A stretch of 64,000 nt of DNA from Dermanyssus gallinae (GCA_003439945.1 QVRM01002220.1:606160-670159); one strand, 5' to 3'; positions 12,320 through 26,473 are shown, numbered from the stretch's first letter. Numbers and translations are program-made. The notes: a model not told the origin generated them from the letters alone.

Positions 12320-12541
12320 TTCAATGCACCGAGGGCCGGACAAGTTGAGACAAGTAGGGTTTCCCCAACAGTGTCCTTGTGGCAGCATGGCCGCTGACTC
12401 TCAGCGGAATGGTTTTATCACCTATTCTCAATGAGCATCGCTCAACGAAAATTTGATCAACAACAAGGATCGAACCGGCAAACACCCCGGTAGATGACAA
12501 CCATGACTAGCGCACTAGTCCTCTAGACCATGCCGCCACAC
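12320..12541 (-). repeat. tRNA-derived SINE, family 2, longest copy
   Basis: On the minus strand the head reads GGCGGCATGGTCTAGAGGAC (A box), then GCCGGTTCGATCCTTGTTG (B box), followed by a body with GCTCATTGAGAATAGGTGAT, CAGCGGCCATGCTGCCACAA and GTCCGGCCCTCGGTGCATT. Parts of the body recur at 18140-18243 and 47935-48112. Confidence 0.75.
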
Positions 12542-14389
12542 AATAGCGGGTACTTTTAGGAAGGCTTTGGTATTACTGTGCAATTCTTGACACGCTATCA
12601 GAAATAGTTAGTCAAAATACACAATCTTCTAATCACCCAAAAAACGGTTCGGTAGAAGGATCGTGAAACAGCTACCATGATCCTACTGTGGGAATATTTT
12701 CGTCCGCGAACAAAATCTACTACATAATCGTTGCGTGTTTTTTTTCTCTCATATCCGTGGTACTTATGATGCGGTTCTTGTGCTTGTTTGTTTGTGCTTC
12801 GTTTTCCTAGCATTGTTGGAAGTGCAACGATAACAACAGTAAGGGAAATGAGTCTCTCGGCTCGCGCTATTTCACCGACTGCATACTTTGATAGAGACCA
12901 TCGATCGGCTAGTAGTATCAATCACATGCATCGCTATCCGGATTTATGAGAGCTGCCAGGAGGCCTCGAACTCCTGGCAGTCGACGGCAGCTGCCTCGCC
13001 ACTGCAGCTGCTGCTGCTGCTGCTGTTGTTGTTGTCGTTGCTGTTGCTTTTCCTGTTCTTCCTGTGTGTGTGTTTACATATACATATACGCTCGTTGTTG
13101 GCTGCTGCCTCGCTCTCGAAGTAGGCCAGTGTGGTCGGGCCTCGTAGGTCGTGCGCGGGCCCTCGGTGCGAAATCGATCGACGTTCGCTCGCCCGCTAGG
13201 GTCGTTGTTGTGGTGCGGCCGGTTCATCCGGAGTTGCGCAGGGCATGAGAGGAGCGCGTCCGCGTGCATGCATAGAACAAGAAACGTCCATTGGGTGATC
13301 CATTCGCTGACGCGGCGATGGTACAGAGAGACCTTCTCTCTTCCTCTCCCTCTATATCTCTCCCTCTTGCCCTCTCTCTCGCTATTTCTTTTTCCCTCTC
13401 TCTCGCTATTTCTTTTTCCCTCTCTCTCTCTCTCTCTCAGTCTCTTGAAAACTCGCCTGTATACACGACGGTACGGCGGCCACCGTCAGCAAGCGCCGAG
13501 AGTATGAGGGACAAGAACGAGCCAAACCCCTGGACGCCAGGCTGAAGTGCACCACTGTTTTCCATATTTTGACGGATTGCTGGGCTAGCTTTACAACTAG
13601 CAGTCGCAGTAGTCGTCGTCGTCGTCGTAGTAGTGGTTGTTGTTGCTATTGTTGTTGTCATTGTTGTTGTTGTTGTTGTTGACGGCGCTGTTGTTGTCGC
13701 TGATGTTGGCGCTATTGTTTTGGTCGCTGTGGTTGTTGTGCACCAGTCAACGACGAAGACAGTAAGCAGATAAGCTGAAACAGCAGCAGCAGCAGCAGTT
13801 AAGGCAAACATCAGACCCTGCCGGATTTTCTTTAACAATTACCGTAAATAGATGGCCAGCACCCTCCGTTTCTTGGATGACGATTACCCTTAACTTTCTA
13901 ATGTAAGCAAGTCATATTAGTCAATTGTGTATCAGGCTGTATGCTTTTGTATACCGTTTGGCGCCTGACGTCGTATGCGTCTACCTTCTGTTATGCACAG
14001 AGTTAAGTTATGCACAAATCTACGTGTGCATACGTGCTCAACGTGTAGCACAATGTTGTAGGGCTCAGCTACACCTACTGTCTAAATCACCTCGAGTATA
14101 TATTGACCGGGCGCCCATTTAACCTCAGTACGCAAGCTTGCTTCTGCATATTTTATATGTATTGATGTCCTGTAACGTATATGTTGCTGGTATTACACAT
14201 GCATATTTAGAACACATACTTATGCAAATTATAAGTAAACATGTATGCTAAAGTCAAAATTAAAGGGGGCGTTGACCTACTGCCGAAACGACGGACCACT
14301 GGTTGAATACAAATGGCGACTTTTGTTATAATTATAACAAGGGTATTACTTTGTCTGACCTTGTCACTTTTCATTTGGGCAATCTCTTG

Positions 14390-14390
<1 letters not shown>

Positions 14391-14432
<42 letters not shown>
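14391..14432. repeat. (TA)n microsatellite
   Basis: A TA tract with one break, in intron. Confidence 0.9.
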
Positions 14433-14435
<3 letters not shown>

Positions 14436-16206
14436 AACGTCGAACACTAGCCTACACTAGATACATGCATTGTTGTGTGGCTATCGGCTGACGCTAATGC
14501 TTCTGTTGATGATTGCGTTTTTCATCAGCCCGACACTGTTACAAGTGACGAGTCGATAATCACACATTAAGTCATAGCCGTATAGCAGCGCGTTTGTCTA
14601 TTATATTTGTGCGTATGTATATATGCCTATACGTATATGTATTGGCCCATTTACATGCCACCGCTACTGCTAGGGCTCATCGCGCAGGGGACCCGCCAGC
14701 ACCAGTGGGCGAATCGATTCGCCCAGTTGTTCCTTTGTTAGACGCCTGATTACTGTCATCTAGTCGCTCGAGATCTTCCCATCTGCTGCTGCTGCTGCTG
14801 CTTTGCTTTTCTTCCTCCCCGGAAGTCTCCTCGAAAGAACGGGCAGATGGATAGATAGGCGCATCAGCATGCGCCTTCTCTGCGACTGCCATCCCCCCCC
14901 CCGCATTGGTGGACCTTTTATTCGGCCCTTCTTGAGGACGAGGATGAGCTTTAGTATCGCGCGCCGCCTGGCGGCGGCTTGGTGGAAGGGGCCCCAATAG
15001 CTGGTGCAGTTTGTGTTGTTGCAGCTGCTGCTGGTGATGCCACTGTTGTTAACGCACTGTCGTCGGCCTGTACCGGCTACAAGCTGTCTGCACGGTGGCA
15101 AAACACTGACCGAGTAAGCGATTCTTTCTTGCCAGCTTGCCATTCCGCGAGAGACAGAGGCGGCACTCCAGCTCGTGGGTGTGCTCGGGCAGGATAGGTG
15201 GTAGCTGACGTTGTCGCCGCTTGTCGATTCCCCGAGGCGCGGAGTCGTCGCTTGAGAGATGGTAACGTGTCGGCGCTACGTTGAGCTACTTCGGTAGGCG
15301 GCGGCGGCGGCGGTGGTCTCGATGAGGTGCGGAAAGCACAGACAACGGCAATGATGGCAATGACAATAACTACAGCAGCTTTTAGTCTAGCCAGCCCACT
15401 CCAACTAGCGTCTCCATCTGGTCTGTCCACCGTCGGCGACAAACATCGGCCCTATTTCTATCGGCCCAATGCCAAGTCCTGCTCACGCTGAAAACACACT
15501 TGACCTTGTTGACTTCATGTAGCACGATAGTTGTCCATGCGCTGGTGCATGTATCTCTACCTACATGGCTCAATGCGAGCACTGCCGAGTGTGCAAAAGT
15601 ATTGTAAATGATTAATAAATCATCACAATATTTTCTATATAATTGTATATATGCACACATACAAATGAACATATTTATACGAGACGAGTCGTGTGAACGC
15701 TACAGGGTAATATGTGTAAACAGTGCAGGAGGAAAATGTGTTTTTTTTTTCTTTATGAGCAAGTAGAACCTTGTCAGGTTAGAAACGTTTGGAGGACTTT
15801 TGAAAATGTAGACAAGTCATTTCAGGGTAGTCTAATAAAGTCTGTAATCTGAGCGCAAAAAAAGAAATAAGCTCCGGCTGAGACGTTGTTAACGGATTAA
15901 GTACAAATTAACCAGCTTTAGGATAGCGTAGCAATTCCTCGCGGTTTTGCTTTTCGTTGTAATATCTCATTACACTTAACTTGTCATTTAAGCGAAGTGT
16001 AATTTCAAAGTTTAATCGTTGCGGTGCCACCTGTGTATTGTGACAGTAAGAACAGCGGCCGCATTGATGCAGTTGTAGAGTTTGTCGGAAACAGCTTGAC
16101 ATAGTCTAACATACTGGTGCTTTGTGCGTTATCATGCTTGTTTCATATGCCTACATGCAACTGCTGTCACATCAATGTCAAATCAATCGCCATCGACTTT
16201 GTGTAG

Positions 16207-16326
16207 CACCGCCTTCGTGGAGCATCAAGCCGGAAGACAAAACCGTGATTGTTGGCTCAGCAGTGAGGTTCGACTGCCGCGCCGACGGGGAACCCCAGCC
16301 TGTTATTCGATGGAAAGTTGCAAAGG
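16207..16326 (+). CDS. Dscam-like: Dscam-like gene, first half of Ig8-like domain
   Basis: This 40-codon exon follows acceptor TGTGTAG (16200-16206) and ends at GTAAGT (16327), phase 1 on both sides. It reads A-P-P-S-W-S-I-K-P-E-D-K, then VRFDCRADGEPQP with the first Ig cysteine, and IRWKVAKG with the core tryptophan. The W-K-x-A-x-G segment just before the splice site is a hallmark of Dscam Ig8 (canonical proteins have W-K-K-A-x-G). The other half of the domain is 19.6 kb away at 35940, and the split codon joins as GGT (glycine). The exon follows the Ig7-like exon directly, as in canonical Dscam. Confidence 0.93.
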
Positions 16327-18037
16327 GTAAGTTGGGCATACACTGCTTTAATCGCATGGTTTAGTTCTGATTTTTTATTACCATCATGTCGATGTTTACA
16401 TTTGCCTATTGAGACTCACCGTCTCCCCTCTCTCTCGCTCTCCCTCCCTCTCTCTCTCTTTGTCTGTCTCTCTCGTAAAGTATATACAGTATTGTTTTTT
16501 GAAAAGGTTTCGGGAATGCAGAATACACATGTGTCACTTGCCGTCTGCGTGTATAGTGTGGGACTCACAAACCTACTGAGGTACCTAGATTGCTCCGTAT
16601 TCCGCTGAGTACGCTGGTGGGTTCGTATCTCCTATGACGACACTATTTTAGCCGGCTACACAGTTTACTTTTGTCTTATTATTCCCAGCATTGTATGTCT
16701 GACCGGCTCTGGTTGATATGGTACGCTTCAGCGCAACAAAGCCGAGGACTCCTCCATTTCCAAAGAGAACCCGGACCGGGAGGACGTCACAGTAGTAGAA
16801 ATTGCAGCAGTAACGGATGGAGCTACTGGATGAGACTCGGAGACGACTGAGTGTATGTGTATGCAATCAGTGCACCCGCGGAGTCGGTTCGTCTCACTGT
16901 TGTTCAGAAAGCCGTGTTCAGTTGCCTTCGGGGGCTGCGCGTTGTGGGTGGCCGCTCTACTGCACTCGATTGCGGGGCGTCTGGTCTGCGTTGCGCTGCG
17001 CAGCGTGAAATAGCAGCGCTGGCGACGTGGATTGTCGTGGTGTACCGTAGTCCGCATACCATACACCATGGCTGTTACCATACTCTACCACACCACACCA
17101 TACCATACAACTGTACCGTCGACAACAGTACAGTGCTTTGCACATACAAACGGTAGTAGAGTATGCGTAGCCACCTCGCGAGCGACCCAACGAGGCAGGA
17201 TTGGTGGTCCAGGGGGAGCCTATAGTGAGAAAGCCGCAGTAGTAAAATCGTTTGCGTCTATGCCTACGTGTCTGTAAACATGTAGAGAGCCTTCTGGGAG
17301 TGGACGCAGCCATTTAAGTGCTGCCTGGTGTTATTGTTGTTGCTGCTGCTGCTGCTGGTTCTGTTTGCTGCTGCTTCGGATGCTGTTCTTATTGTTGCTG
17401 CTGCTGCGTCTGCTACTGCTACCACCCCCGTTGTGAGCACTACTCAATCAACCACTCTGCTCCAACAGAGACTCGCTGCAGAAACAGCCGTCGCTAGTCG
17501 TTGTGTCCAGCAGGAACTGCAGAATCGACCTCAAGCCTGGCGTGGCCGCTGATGCTCTCACGGCTTCCTGTCTGGCCACCTCCGGGGGGTATCGACGCAC
17601 CGGGTACCGGGTGTTAACCACTCGTTGTTCTTGCCCCCAGACGCGACGGGTTTCGCTACAAAGTATATCTCTACCGTTGGACCCCGTCCTCGTGCTTTTT
17701 CTTTATATATCTGTAGATCTATCTTATTTCTGTATCGTTAGCAATCGTTCCTACGCCCCTCTAACTTTCCTTCCTGCCCATTCTGTGGGCCGAAGACGGT
17801 TGCTGTAGCCGGTTGGCTGGAAGTAGCATTGCCCAACAACGACTTGAGTCTATCCTAGATGCAATCACTTACTCAGTGCTCTGTCGTTCGTACATACGGA
17901 CGGTCAAACGGTCTAAGTACAGAAAGCGCTCAGTGTATGTAGAAAGAACCAGGTGTGTTTGCCCCGCTTACGTCACACTGCAGAGACTAAAGGGCATTCA
18001 TGACCGTTATTTATAAAAATATATGCTTAAAAAATAC

Positions 18038-18050
18038 AATATATATATAC

Positions 18051-18101
<51 letters not shown>
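18038..18101. repeat. (TA)n microsatellite
   Basis: A pure TA tract of about 60 bases immediately before a SINE body fragment. Confidence 0.95.
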
Positions 18102-18103
<2 letters not shown>

Positions 18104-18139
18104 GTGGTGGTCTGGTCTACGTTGCTACTCGAATGTTCC

Positions 18140-18243
18140 TTAAGCAATGTTTATTGAGAATAGATGATAAAGTATGCTGCTAAAGGTCAGCGACCATGCT
18201 GCTGCAAGGACTGTTGGGGAAACCCTAGATATTTCAACATCTA
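18140..18243 (+). repeat. SINE family 2 fragment, body only
   Basis: It matches the body of the copy at 12320-12541 in opposite direction (TTGAGAATAGATGATAAA, GTCAGCGACCATGCTGCTGC, GTTGGGGAAACCCTAGAT). The tRNA-like head is missing. Confidence 0.65.
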
Positions 18244-21216
18244 CGCTTATGCTGCTCTAAGCATGACTGATATATAAGGGGTGCATGTTTATTTAATTAT
18301 GCATGTCAAGCAAATAATATATAAACTTAAAATGTTGGAATTGTCTCAAATACCTTATATGTACTTGTTTACTTACAAACTTGCTGATACGTGCAAGGTC
18401 CCCATGTATTCATGATACGCAACCAGAATTATAGTGCTTTGTCTATAGATATAGAACTACTTGTTTCTGCTTGAGTGCCAAATATAAAAGCACCCGCGCC
18501 ATGTTTAGCTATGAAACCCATGATACTTAAACACGGCCGGAGTTCGGTAAGATTTATATATGGTAACTTCAAAAGGCCTGCAACAAATGGATCCGTATCT
18601 GGCCGAAATGTGAAAATTACGGTTAGATAGTTGTTTAAAGGTCAAATCAACATGACGCTTCAGCTTGGAAATGGCGAGCACAGCTAAAAGGTGTAATTCA
18701 ATTAAATTTAATAGCGCCTTTATTGAAAGGGGTTGACACAGGTTACAACAATGAAGATACACCAAATTGTTCCGGCGATAACTGCTTGGATTGGTACATT
18801 CGAGCTATTCGCCAGGCAAATATATTATTAATACGCTCAGTGCGAGCGGTGGCCTTTGGCACAATAGTGTGACCACTACGTAGGCTGTTGGAGTGGATGT
18901 CAAAAAAATTGTCAATCATTCCTGCCTTTCGAAGGGGAGGTGCCTTGTAAGGGAGAAATAAACATTGACAATTGTCCAGATCTGGATTTTCAAATATAGC
19001 TAGTTATGATATATTTTCTCTCAAGACAAACCATCAAAAAAACGAACGAGCGACTATACATTTTTACATCGATCACTTACCACGCAAGGGAATGACAAAC
19101 GCAACACGCTACCTGTTCAGGAAAGACGTGTCTAGTTGCCACGGCTAGGGGACGCCCGAGGCGATGCGGTTCGGTCGCGATATGCACGCAAGTCCCGCAC
19201 AGACACGCAACTTCGAGCACCCATCGGTGCTGAGATCGCTTCTAATGGTTCCTCTGCAGGCGCGCGACAAAACCAATGATGATGCTAATGCTAAGGGCAA
19301 CGGCAACAACAACGACTATGGCCAACGATGATGGCGTGGTGATCGGTATTATCGCTTCTTTCTTATTAATATTAATATTAAGACAGCTATCTCGTATCAT
19401 TCATTCTTCAATATGTTTTACCAGGTCAGCTATGCCCTCTCGCTTGCTAGCCTGCTGTCTCCTCTCAGGGCTGCCTGTCGATTCTGCCTTGTTCCATTTA
19501 GCCTCTACCGGGGCTAAATGGAGCCTTATTTCTGCTTGCCGGGTTTTGGGCGTTGGGAAGTCGGTGCGCGGTAGCGGCATCAGCATCATTTTGTTCATCG
19601 GCCGTCCACCTCTGAGCTTTCTGAGGTTCACCGGTTCAATCTGATGTCAATCAGGTTGGCGTGGTACGAAGTGCTCCCTTTCTTTCGTCCCTGCGGTAGT
19701 ATCTCTCTGCTTTTTGTCCCGTTATTCTCTGCTACTTCTGTTTCCACCACCACCATCACCTACACTACCATCACCACCACATGTTCGTTCACCATGCTAC
19801 GGTGGCTGTTGATGCTGTGGCCGTTTTTCCCTCTTCTTCTTCTTCTTCTTCATCTGCTTCTGCCGCGGCCGCCGCCCTCAACGCTACCTTCAGGGCCCCT
19901 GGTGGCCTAGCCGGACCGGACAAGACCCCGTCCTTCACCGAGGGTGAGCCTCCCAGCATCGCCATGAGGTCATCTTGCCGACGGGGCGTTCGTCGTTCCT
20001 TCCTGCTCCTACTCATTCCGCCTCTCCTTCTTCTTCACCTTGCGCCTAGACCGACCCCTCGTCCGTAGAAACACATACACAACTCCCCCACATGCACGCA
20101 GACAGGCCCTGCGGCGCCAAATTTCAATATCCGTTGCGCGCAAACGTTTCGCGCTCTTGCACCTTCTACCTTTCTATCGTCGTTCTTCGTTCCTTCTATC
20201 GTTCCCCCGACCCCCCGGTATATATTCGCCTGTCGCCTGCCTGCTCCTTCTCCATTATATAGTGTAGGCTGACAGAGGCAGAGGGGATGACAGGCATGGG
20301 GTGAGCTGTTTCATTCTGCAGGCCCCTTGCGGCCCTTCTTTACTTCCGCCATACGCGGCCGTCGCCGCCATTCCTATAGCCCGATACAGCATCTCCTAGG
20401 TGCTCTATTCGCCCGTCTCGCAAAACCCGCAAAGGAAGGAATCCCCCCTGGTGCTGCTGCTGCTGCCGCGGCTGCTGCTACTGCTGCTGCAGAGGAGCTT
20501 CAACGGGAACCACCGATCGAGGAACGGTTAGATGAACTGGCCATGGCCCGGCGAGCCGAAAGGACGGCAAGCAAGCGTTGCGGCCAAACAGACGGCAAGA
20601 CAGACCCGACGCACATCACCGCACTCGCCATCACCGGCACCGTCGCCGACATTGAGTGTAACAATCAGGTGGTGGGGAAAATGACAAGGATCAAATGAGA
20701 AGCGTCTTGAAAATGAGAAGGACGGCGGAGGCGGCGACGATGCTAGCAAAGCTGCTGCTGCTGCTGAAGCTGAAGCTGCTCATGCTCTTACTGGCCCGGA
20801 GCAGGACGTCTGCTCGGGCATGCGGAGAAACGACCAACCGCGGCCGGTTGTCCCCGGAGGAGTGGGGGCCGGCTTGCTTCGAGGTCATGCACCCCCACCC
20901 CCCGCCCCCTCCGCGATCCCTGCAAGGCAGAAGAACCGAAGAAAGAAAGACTTCGAATGAAAATGCGTGATGAGCGTTTGTCTGGCAGACAGACTGCGTG
21001 CCTGCCGCCCGCCAAGCGGCTCGAACAAAACGAATTGAGCAGCACTTCTCTGCAGCCATCAATAAGTGAATAATGAATGATATTGGTCCCATTGACGGCA
21101 GTAAATATCCAGCCGATATCGAAGCCGCAGCCTCATCCGCCACTACTGGTAAACCCTGAAGCCCGTCAAGTCAGCGGTCGTAATCAAGACATTTTTGTAT
21201 CTTATTTCTTCTTCTT

Positions 21217-21247
<31 letters not shown>

Positions 21248-21638
21248 CGAGAGCTTATGAACACACGCGATTTTCTGTGTATCGTGTCGTGAAGCCGTTG
21301 CTGACATAATGTTTCAGCGTCCTGGATCGGAACCTTTAAAATTGTTAAGCGCAAAATGCATGTGCTTAGAATGCATGACGCATTAATGTGCTTGACATAA
21401 AATAATCCAGCTCAATTTCTGTAGCTCGTTCAGCGTCTCGCTCACTCAGCATAATCAGCGTCCACGACCTATTCACACTTAGAGCCCGCCACAAACGTCT
21501 TTAAGCGATACGTCTTACGCCTGCGTGGAAGGATAAACTGGTCCCTTAATATGCCTTAAAGCAGAATCCCTAGGGGGTAACGGGAGCAGCCAATTCGTTG
21601 TCCGTCCGTTGTGCTCATAGCAATCTCGTGCAATATAC

Positions 21639-21669
<31 letters not shown>

Positions 21670-21992
21670 TATATGTACACATCTGTATCTCTACGGTATG
21701 GACAAGATGACGCCGACACGGGTGACAAAAAAAAACTAAGTTGCACCGACACGCAGGGTGAGTGTACGCAGGTGCGTAACGAAACTCTGATCGGGGTAAA
21801 CCGTTCAATCATCCGTAAGGTGTAGATCCGTATCGGTATCTGCTAGAACCAAGTCCAACTGCTGCTCGAGTGGTGCAGTCGCGTCTGGCCTTTTCTGCTC
21901 TGGCTCTCGGACTGCATACACACTTACATACGTCCACATACATGTAACGCAGCTCTGATATGAGTAATAGTAACGTATGAGATAAGCATGTA

Positions 21993-21996
<4 letters not shown>

Positions 21997-22041
<45 letters not shown>

Positions 22042-22151
22042 TGGAAAAGGTGTTACGTACACGTGGTACAATGCACTTTGTACGTGATATTCTACTTGAC
22101 GTGTATGCATGTGCACATATGCATTTCTTTATATATACACACTTGTAAATG

Positions 22152-22186
<35 letters not shown>
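21997..22186. repeat. Two (TA)n tracts
   Basis: TA tracts at 21997-22039 and 22153-22186. Smaller TA tracts lie at 21215-21247 and 21636-21675. Confidence 0.9.
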
Positions 22187-22190
<4 letters not shown>

Positions 22191-22636
22191 TTATTACACT
22201 TGTATATAGATAAATAGTCGACGTATGCCTATAACTAAGGTACTATGCGTCCTTTATTAAAATGCGACATTCGACAGAAAGAGCAGCGACGCTAGCGCTT
22301 AAGAATTAAACGCATGAAAACAGCGCTCACACCCCTCCTCCTATGTGCAGTATGTGCAGTCGTTAGCGACTCAGGTGGTTACTTAGCTAGGACTCTGCAG
22401 TAGCAATGTAGTCAGTCAGACGGCTTAGCCAGTGCTGCTATCGGGATTGCGATGGCCAGTCATGACCGGTCGTTTCTCTTTCATAGCTAAGCGCCTGTCT
22501 CGCCGGTAGGAGGGCTGCAAACATGCAAGCAAATGTGGCGGTCGAGGTGTCGCCAGCAGTACTCATCATGCGGCTGGCAGCGGTTGAACGATTCTGCGAC
22601 GGCAGACATCTGTGCCGACCATAGTCACAAGGATAA

Positions 22637-22832
22637 CAATAACATCAGCAATACCAACATCACCACCACCAACAACAACATCAACACTAACAACAACAAA
22701 AACAAGAATAACAACAACAACGAACGACGCAACAACAGCAACAACAACAACAACAACAACACGACAACAACAATAACGAACATCACGAAAACAACAACAA
22801 CAACAAACAGCACGACAACAATAACAACTACC
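22637..22832. repeat. CAA-rich trinucleotide array
   Basis: About 195 bases built mostly from CAA/AAC with ACC, ACG and ATC variants. It would encode poly-N or poly-T in translation, but no gene signals accompany it. Confidence 0.85.
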
Positions 22833-23839
22833 TAAGTACCGCTATGCTATGTACGCTATGGCTAACGTCGCAGTAGGCAGAGATAGATGAGGCGGGAACC
22901 TACAGCAAAAGCGACGGCAGCAGCAGCAGCAGCGGCAGTAACAACCGATGAGCACGACTAGAATGGATGGCCACCGAACGAACGCAGAGATGGAGCAGAA
23001 GTCGTCGTCGTTCTCGAAGCTCGAAGCTGCCGGCGTTACAGCTCTGGATGAGTGTGTTGGACCGTATTCTCCGGTGAAGGCTCGATAGGCTGCTGGCCGG
23101 CGATGGGATCTCGGGGCCAACGAATCCCCTAGATCTCTGCGTTGAAGCAAGCACGGCTAGATCTAGGGGAAAAGTGAAGAACAACAAGGATTGAAGTATG
23201 ACGACGAAGGGTTGAAACTTCTTGGAGCCGGCAGGACAGGGCGGGGCGGGCCCGCTCGTCGCAAGACGAAGACGAACATGCTGTCTTGAAGTCGTCTTTG
23301 TATCGGCAATACGGCGTGCGTCAGCGTGCGCACGCTACGAAAGCAGTAAGCAACGGTAGGATGGCACCGATCAACAACGACCAAAACAACAACGAGCAGA
23401 AAGACGACAAAAAGAAGGCACGCCTCTATCTAGAGACAGACGTACAAATATGCAAACGAGTAGTGCATCATTCTCTCTATGCAAACACGAGTGCACACAA
23501 TATTTCATGCGCGCATCTAGACAGATATACGTACAAGCGGCCATCTACTGTTTTCCACTGCGTGCGCCCCTCAATCTTAGAGACAGGGAGAGCAGAGAGA
23601 GAGAGAGAGAGAGACATAGTTCGAGAGCAAAATAGAATCATGGGCGTTCACAGCTGAACGCCGTCTGTTTCGGCTTTTTAGCCTGCAGTTTGTCGTCTGC
23701 CGTCGATATGTATGACCTAAGCCATTTGTCTACGGCAAATGGTTCAATGCTGGTTCAAATGCTCTTCTATCTAAATGAAAGCAAATATTTGATTTGCGTG
23801 CATTTTTGCACTTGCCAGTAGGGAGATTGCTTGCGGCGG

Positions 23840-24440
23840 ACGTACAAGGACTCAATGTAACCGGCTTTTGCTGAATCGTAGCTTCGTCAATTCAAGACCT
23901 GAACCGTTTTTAGGTAGGTCTTGCAAAGCCGGCCGATGAACAATTTGCCTGGAAAATTGATCTGTCCCACAATGAGGACATCTTCGCGCGATGATCGCGG
24001 GCAAGCCAACGGTCAATTCGCCGATTGCTTTTTGCATCTACTACAGTGAATATCTTCTTGTCAAAGACAAATCAAACACGGCCTGATGTTTTGTGCTTGA
24101 GTAAACCCAGAAGCAGCCGACATCAAGCCTGTTCGCTTTATCGGCCGCAGATAAATTCTGTCTGACTTTTGTGGTATAAAACTGATACCAATTTGATCCA
24201 ATGGTTCCTCCCGAATGGCACATTAAATTTGGACCTCAAAGTTCAGCATCGAAGTACGATGATCGTCCACCACATGCAGTGCTACTTTGCAGTGCCTCGC
24301 TTAGTTCTGGAGTACTTACGCAGCGCAATCGATCGTGATTTTTTCGTCCTGCTTCTCTGCTGTGTAGAACGCCCGGCTTCTTCTGTAGCTGTGTACTTAG
24401 CCGCAATCTTGTAAACGGTCGTTTTCGCAAAACGAAACAA
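23840..24440 (-). mobile_element. Tc1/IS630-type transposase relic
   Basis: Minus-strand reading from about 24440 gives K-T-T-V-Y-K-I-A-A-K-Y, which fits the helix-turn-helix of this superfamily, then after stops and frame changes F-D-K-K-I-F-T-V-V-D-A-K and SNRRIDRWLARDHREDVLIV with F-P-G-K. The aspartate before K-x-x-F-T-V is the position of the first catalytic D of the D-D-E triad. At least two frameshifts and several stops make it dead. The later catalytic residues were not found. Confidence 0.6.
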
Positions 24441-26435
24441 CTTTATAATCTCATTAGGGAGGGGGGGGGGCTCTCGATCTATGGGCGCGAAGGGAGAGAG
24501 AGAGAGAGAGATAGAACAATAGCCATTGTTATTTGCTGAAATTCCGTAGGCTCAGTTGTTTAGCCGTCTCCAAGGTTGGTGCGTTGTTTGTAGTCTACTT
24601 GAAATAGGATTGTTCGGATTGTTGGATGGTCCAGACAGACATGACGCACGAGTGCATACTGAATATGTTCAGGCGGCTCGCCAAAGTTTGACCCGGTTAA
24701 AGCGCCGCGCCGGGCGGGTTAGCATGTAAGCGTCTGTTTGGACTGGGTTCTCGTCTTATTCCCTTCTGGGTTCGGCAGAGCAGTGTGGCCATCTTCGCTG
24801 CTGCTGCTGTTTCTCCTATTATTGCTGCTGCTTCACTTTGAGGGCCACCGGCGGACTCGACTAGAGACTGTGGGCTAGCACAGCGTACTGACTGAGTTGG
24901 CTAGGGGTGGTGGCCGCGACGAATGTCGACTTTGCCATGCTTTTCGTCGGAAATGTCGTCGTCGTATCATCATCATCATCATCACCATCATCACCATCCT
25001 CATCATCATCGTCGTCGTCGTCGGAGCTTGTTCTGCTTTCGCGCGACGTGGATCCTCCCCGAGACAGGCTATTGGTAGTGGTACAGCTTAGGCTTCGCAG
25101 GTCCTGCCGGCCCCGGCGGAAGAGGGCCAAAGGAGACGCGGGCGGCGAAAGGAGAAGATCGACAACGACGAGCTATCACGCTTGCCCCCTCTCCCCCTGC
25201 TTCCCTACCCCCCCCCCCCCCTGACAAAGAAAGAACAAGGCGAAAAGGAAGAAGAAGCGCAGGCGGTGTCTACACACGACAGGAGGACGGATTCTTTTCG
25301 TCATGGACGTCGCAAGACTTTTCTCTGCCTCGTTCTCCCTATCTCTTTCTCGCTGTCTCTCCCTCTCTCTCTGTTTTTCACGCTTTCTCTCTCTCTTTTT
25401 CTTGTTCGCTGTGTCGTTCCCGGGTCCTCGGCCATAGTGTCCGCCTCCCATATTGTTTCCGCTTATCTCAGCACATGACTACTCCTAGGGCCACTTCTAT
25501 TCCTTCGGCCACGTCTATTTCTACGACTACTACTACTACTACTGCGATTATTAGGATTACTACTACTACTAGTACTTTTTTTTTACTAACTACTATTAGC
25601 TAGTAGTAGTTCCTGTGTCCTGTTTCTGCTAGCAGTACTTCTGCTACTACTGTTACAACGAAACGCGCAGCCGGCAGGGGCGCGACATGGCTACGCCTAC
25701 GTCCAATGACTCCAAGAACGGGGAGCAGGAAAGCCGGCCGTCAGGAAAAGTGGATGTAAGTGTAGCGCTTCTCTTCTACGCGCCCTTGTCGTCTACACTT
25801 TTCTTTCGTCGTTGCGTCAACCGCCCGTAGGTAGGCAGCAGACAGGTGGGTAGGTAGACTCTTTCGCTGCTTACCTACAAAGTCTACGGAATGCGTTGAC
25901 GAACGACGGCCCGCGCTAGATTTCCTTTGCGTCCTTTGCGCTCTCTCTCTCTTTGTCTAACTAATCCTACCTTGGACTACAATCCGGCTATGACTGGTCT
26001 CGCCGCTTGTGTTGGTGCTGCTGCTGCTGTGTGTCTTGGCCATTATTAGATCTCGACTTTAATGCACAAAAGTGCGAAAGCGTCGATGTGATTCGTTCTC
26101 AGACTCGTGACGACGACGGAAACGGTTCTCAACGTTATACACACCAGTAAGGTGACAGATAATCTTGCTCCTATGCCACGATCATTGTCGTGGTGTCGTG
26201 GATGGTACTACATAGTCGGCTATATGTCATGGTGATGTCGAGGTCTGTCGAAAGTCAGCCAGGCTCGCGACGTCCAGAAAATGAACCCAACCATCTTTGA
26301 AGTCGAACTGCGCAACATTAGTGGAAGACGTAAAAGCGTGCGCCACATGGAACTCGTTTGAGTGAGCCTCTTTAATCGACTGGACAGCGTGCATCACTCT
26401 CGGAAGTGCAGTGACTAATTCTTGTGTTGGCATTG

Positions 26436-26439
26436 GTTG

Positions 26440-26470
<31 letters not shown>
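26436..26470. repeat. (TA)n microsatellite
   Basis: A TA tract that abuts the 5' end of the recognisable part of the first retrotransposon copy. Confidence 0.9.

Positions 26471-26473
<3 letters not shown>

Larger units (their letters stand above)
8268..16206 (+). other. Intron between the Ig7-like and Ig8-like exons
   Basis: A 7.9 kb intron. It holds a direct duplication at 8597-8650 (TTCGCGTGATAAGTGTGTG twice), (TA)n at 8811-8881, 9599-9634, 10994-11054 and 14391-14432, (CT)n at 10935-10994 and 13355-13438, an inverted pair of SINEs, another SINE at 12320-12541, and trinucleotide-rich GC-rich DNA from about 12960 to 15450 (CTG, GTT, GTC, GGC runs on either strand). Open frames in the trinucleotide region are low complexity and were not called. 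Confidence 0.6.

Noticed and set aside
13437..13838. Minus-strand frame with a hydrophobic start and long threonine runs, like a small membrane mucin
   Set aside because: The threonine runs are a GTT/GTC array read backwards, and the hydrophobic part is a CAG run; no promoter or homology is apparent.
24690..24745. tRNA-like A/B box pair on the plus strand
   Set aside because: The B-box match is poor (GGGTTCTCGTC) and no cloverleaf could be drawn.
26227..26437. Minus-strand frame that reads smoothly for about 70 codons
   Set aside because: No family recognised, no splice or start context, and it ends in a TA tract.
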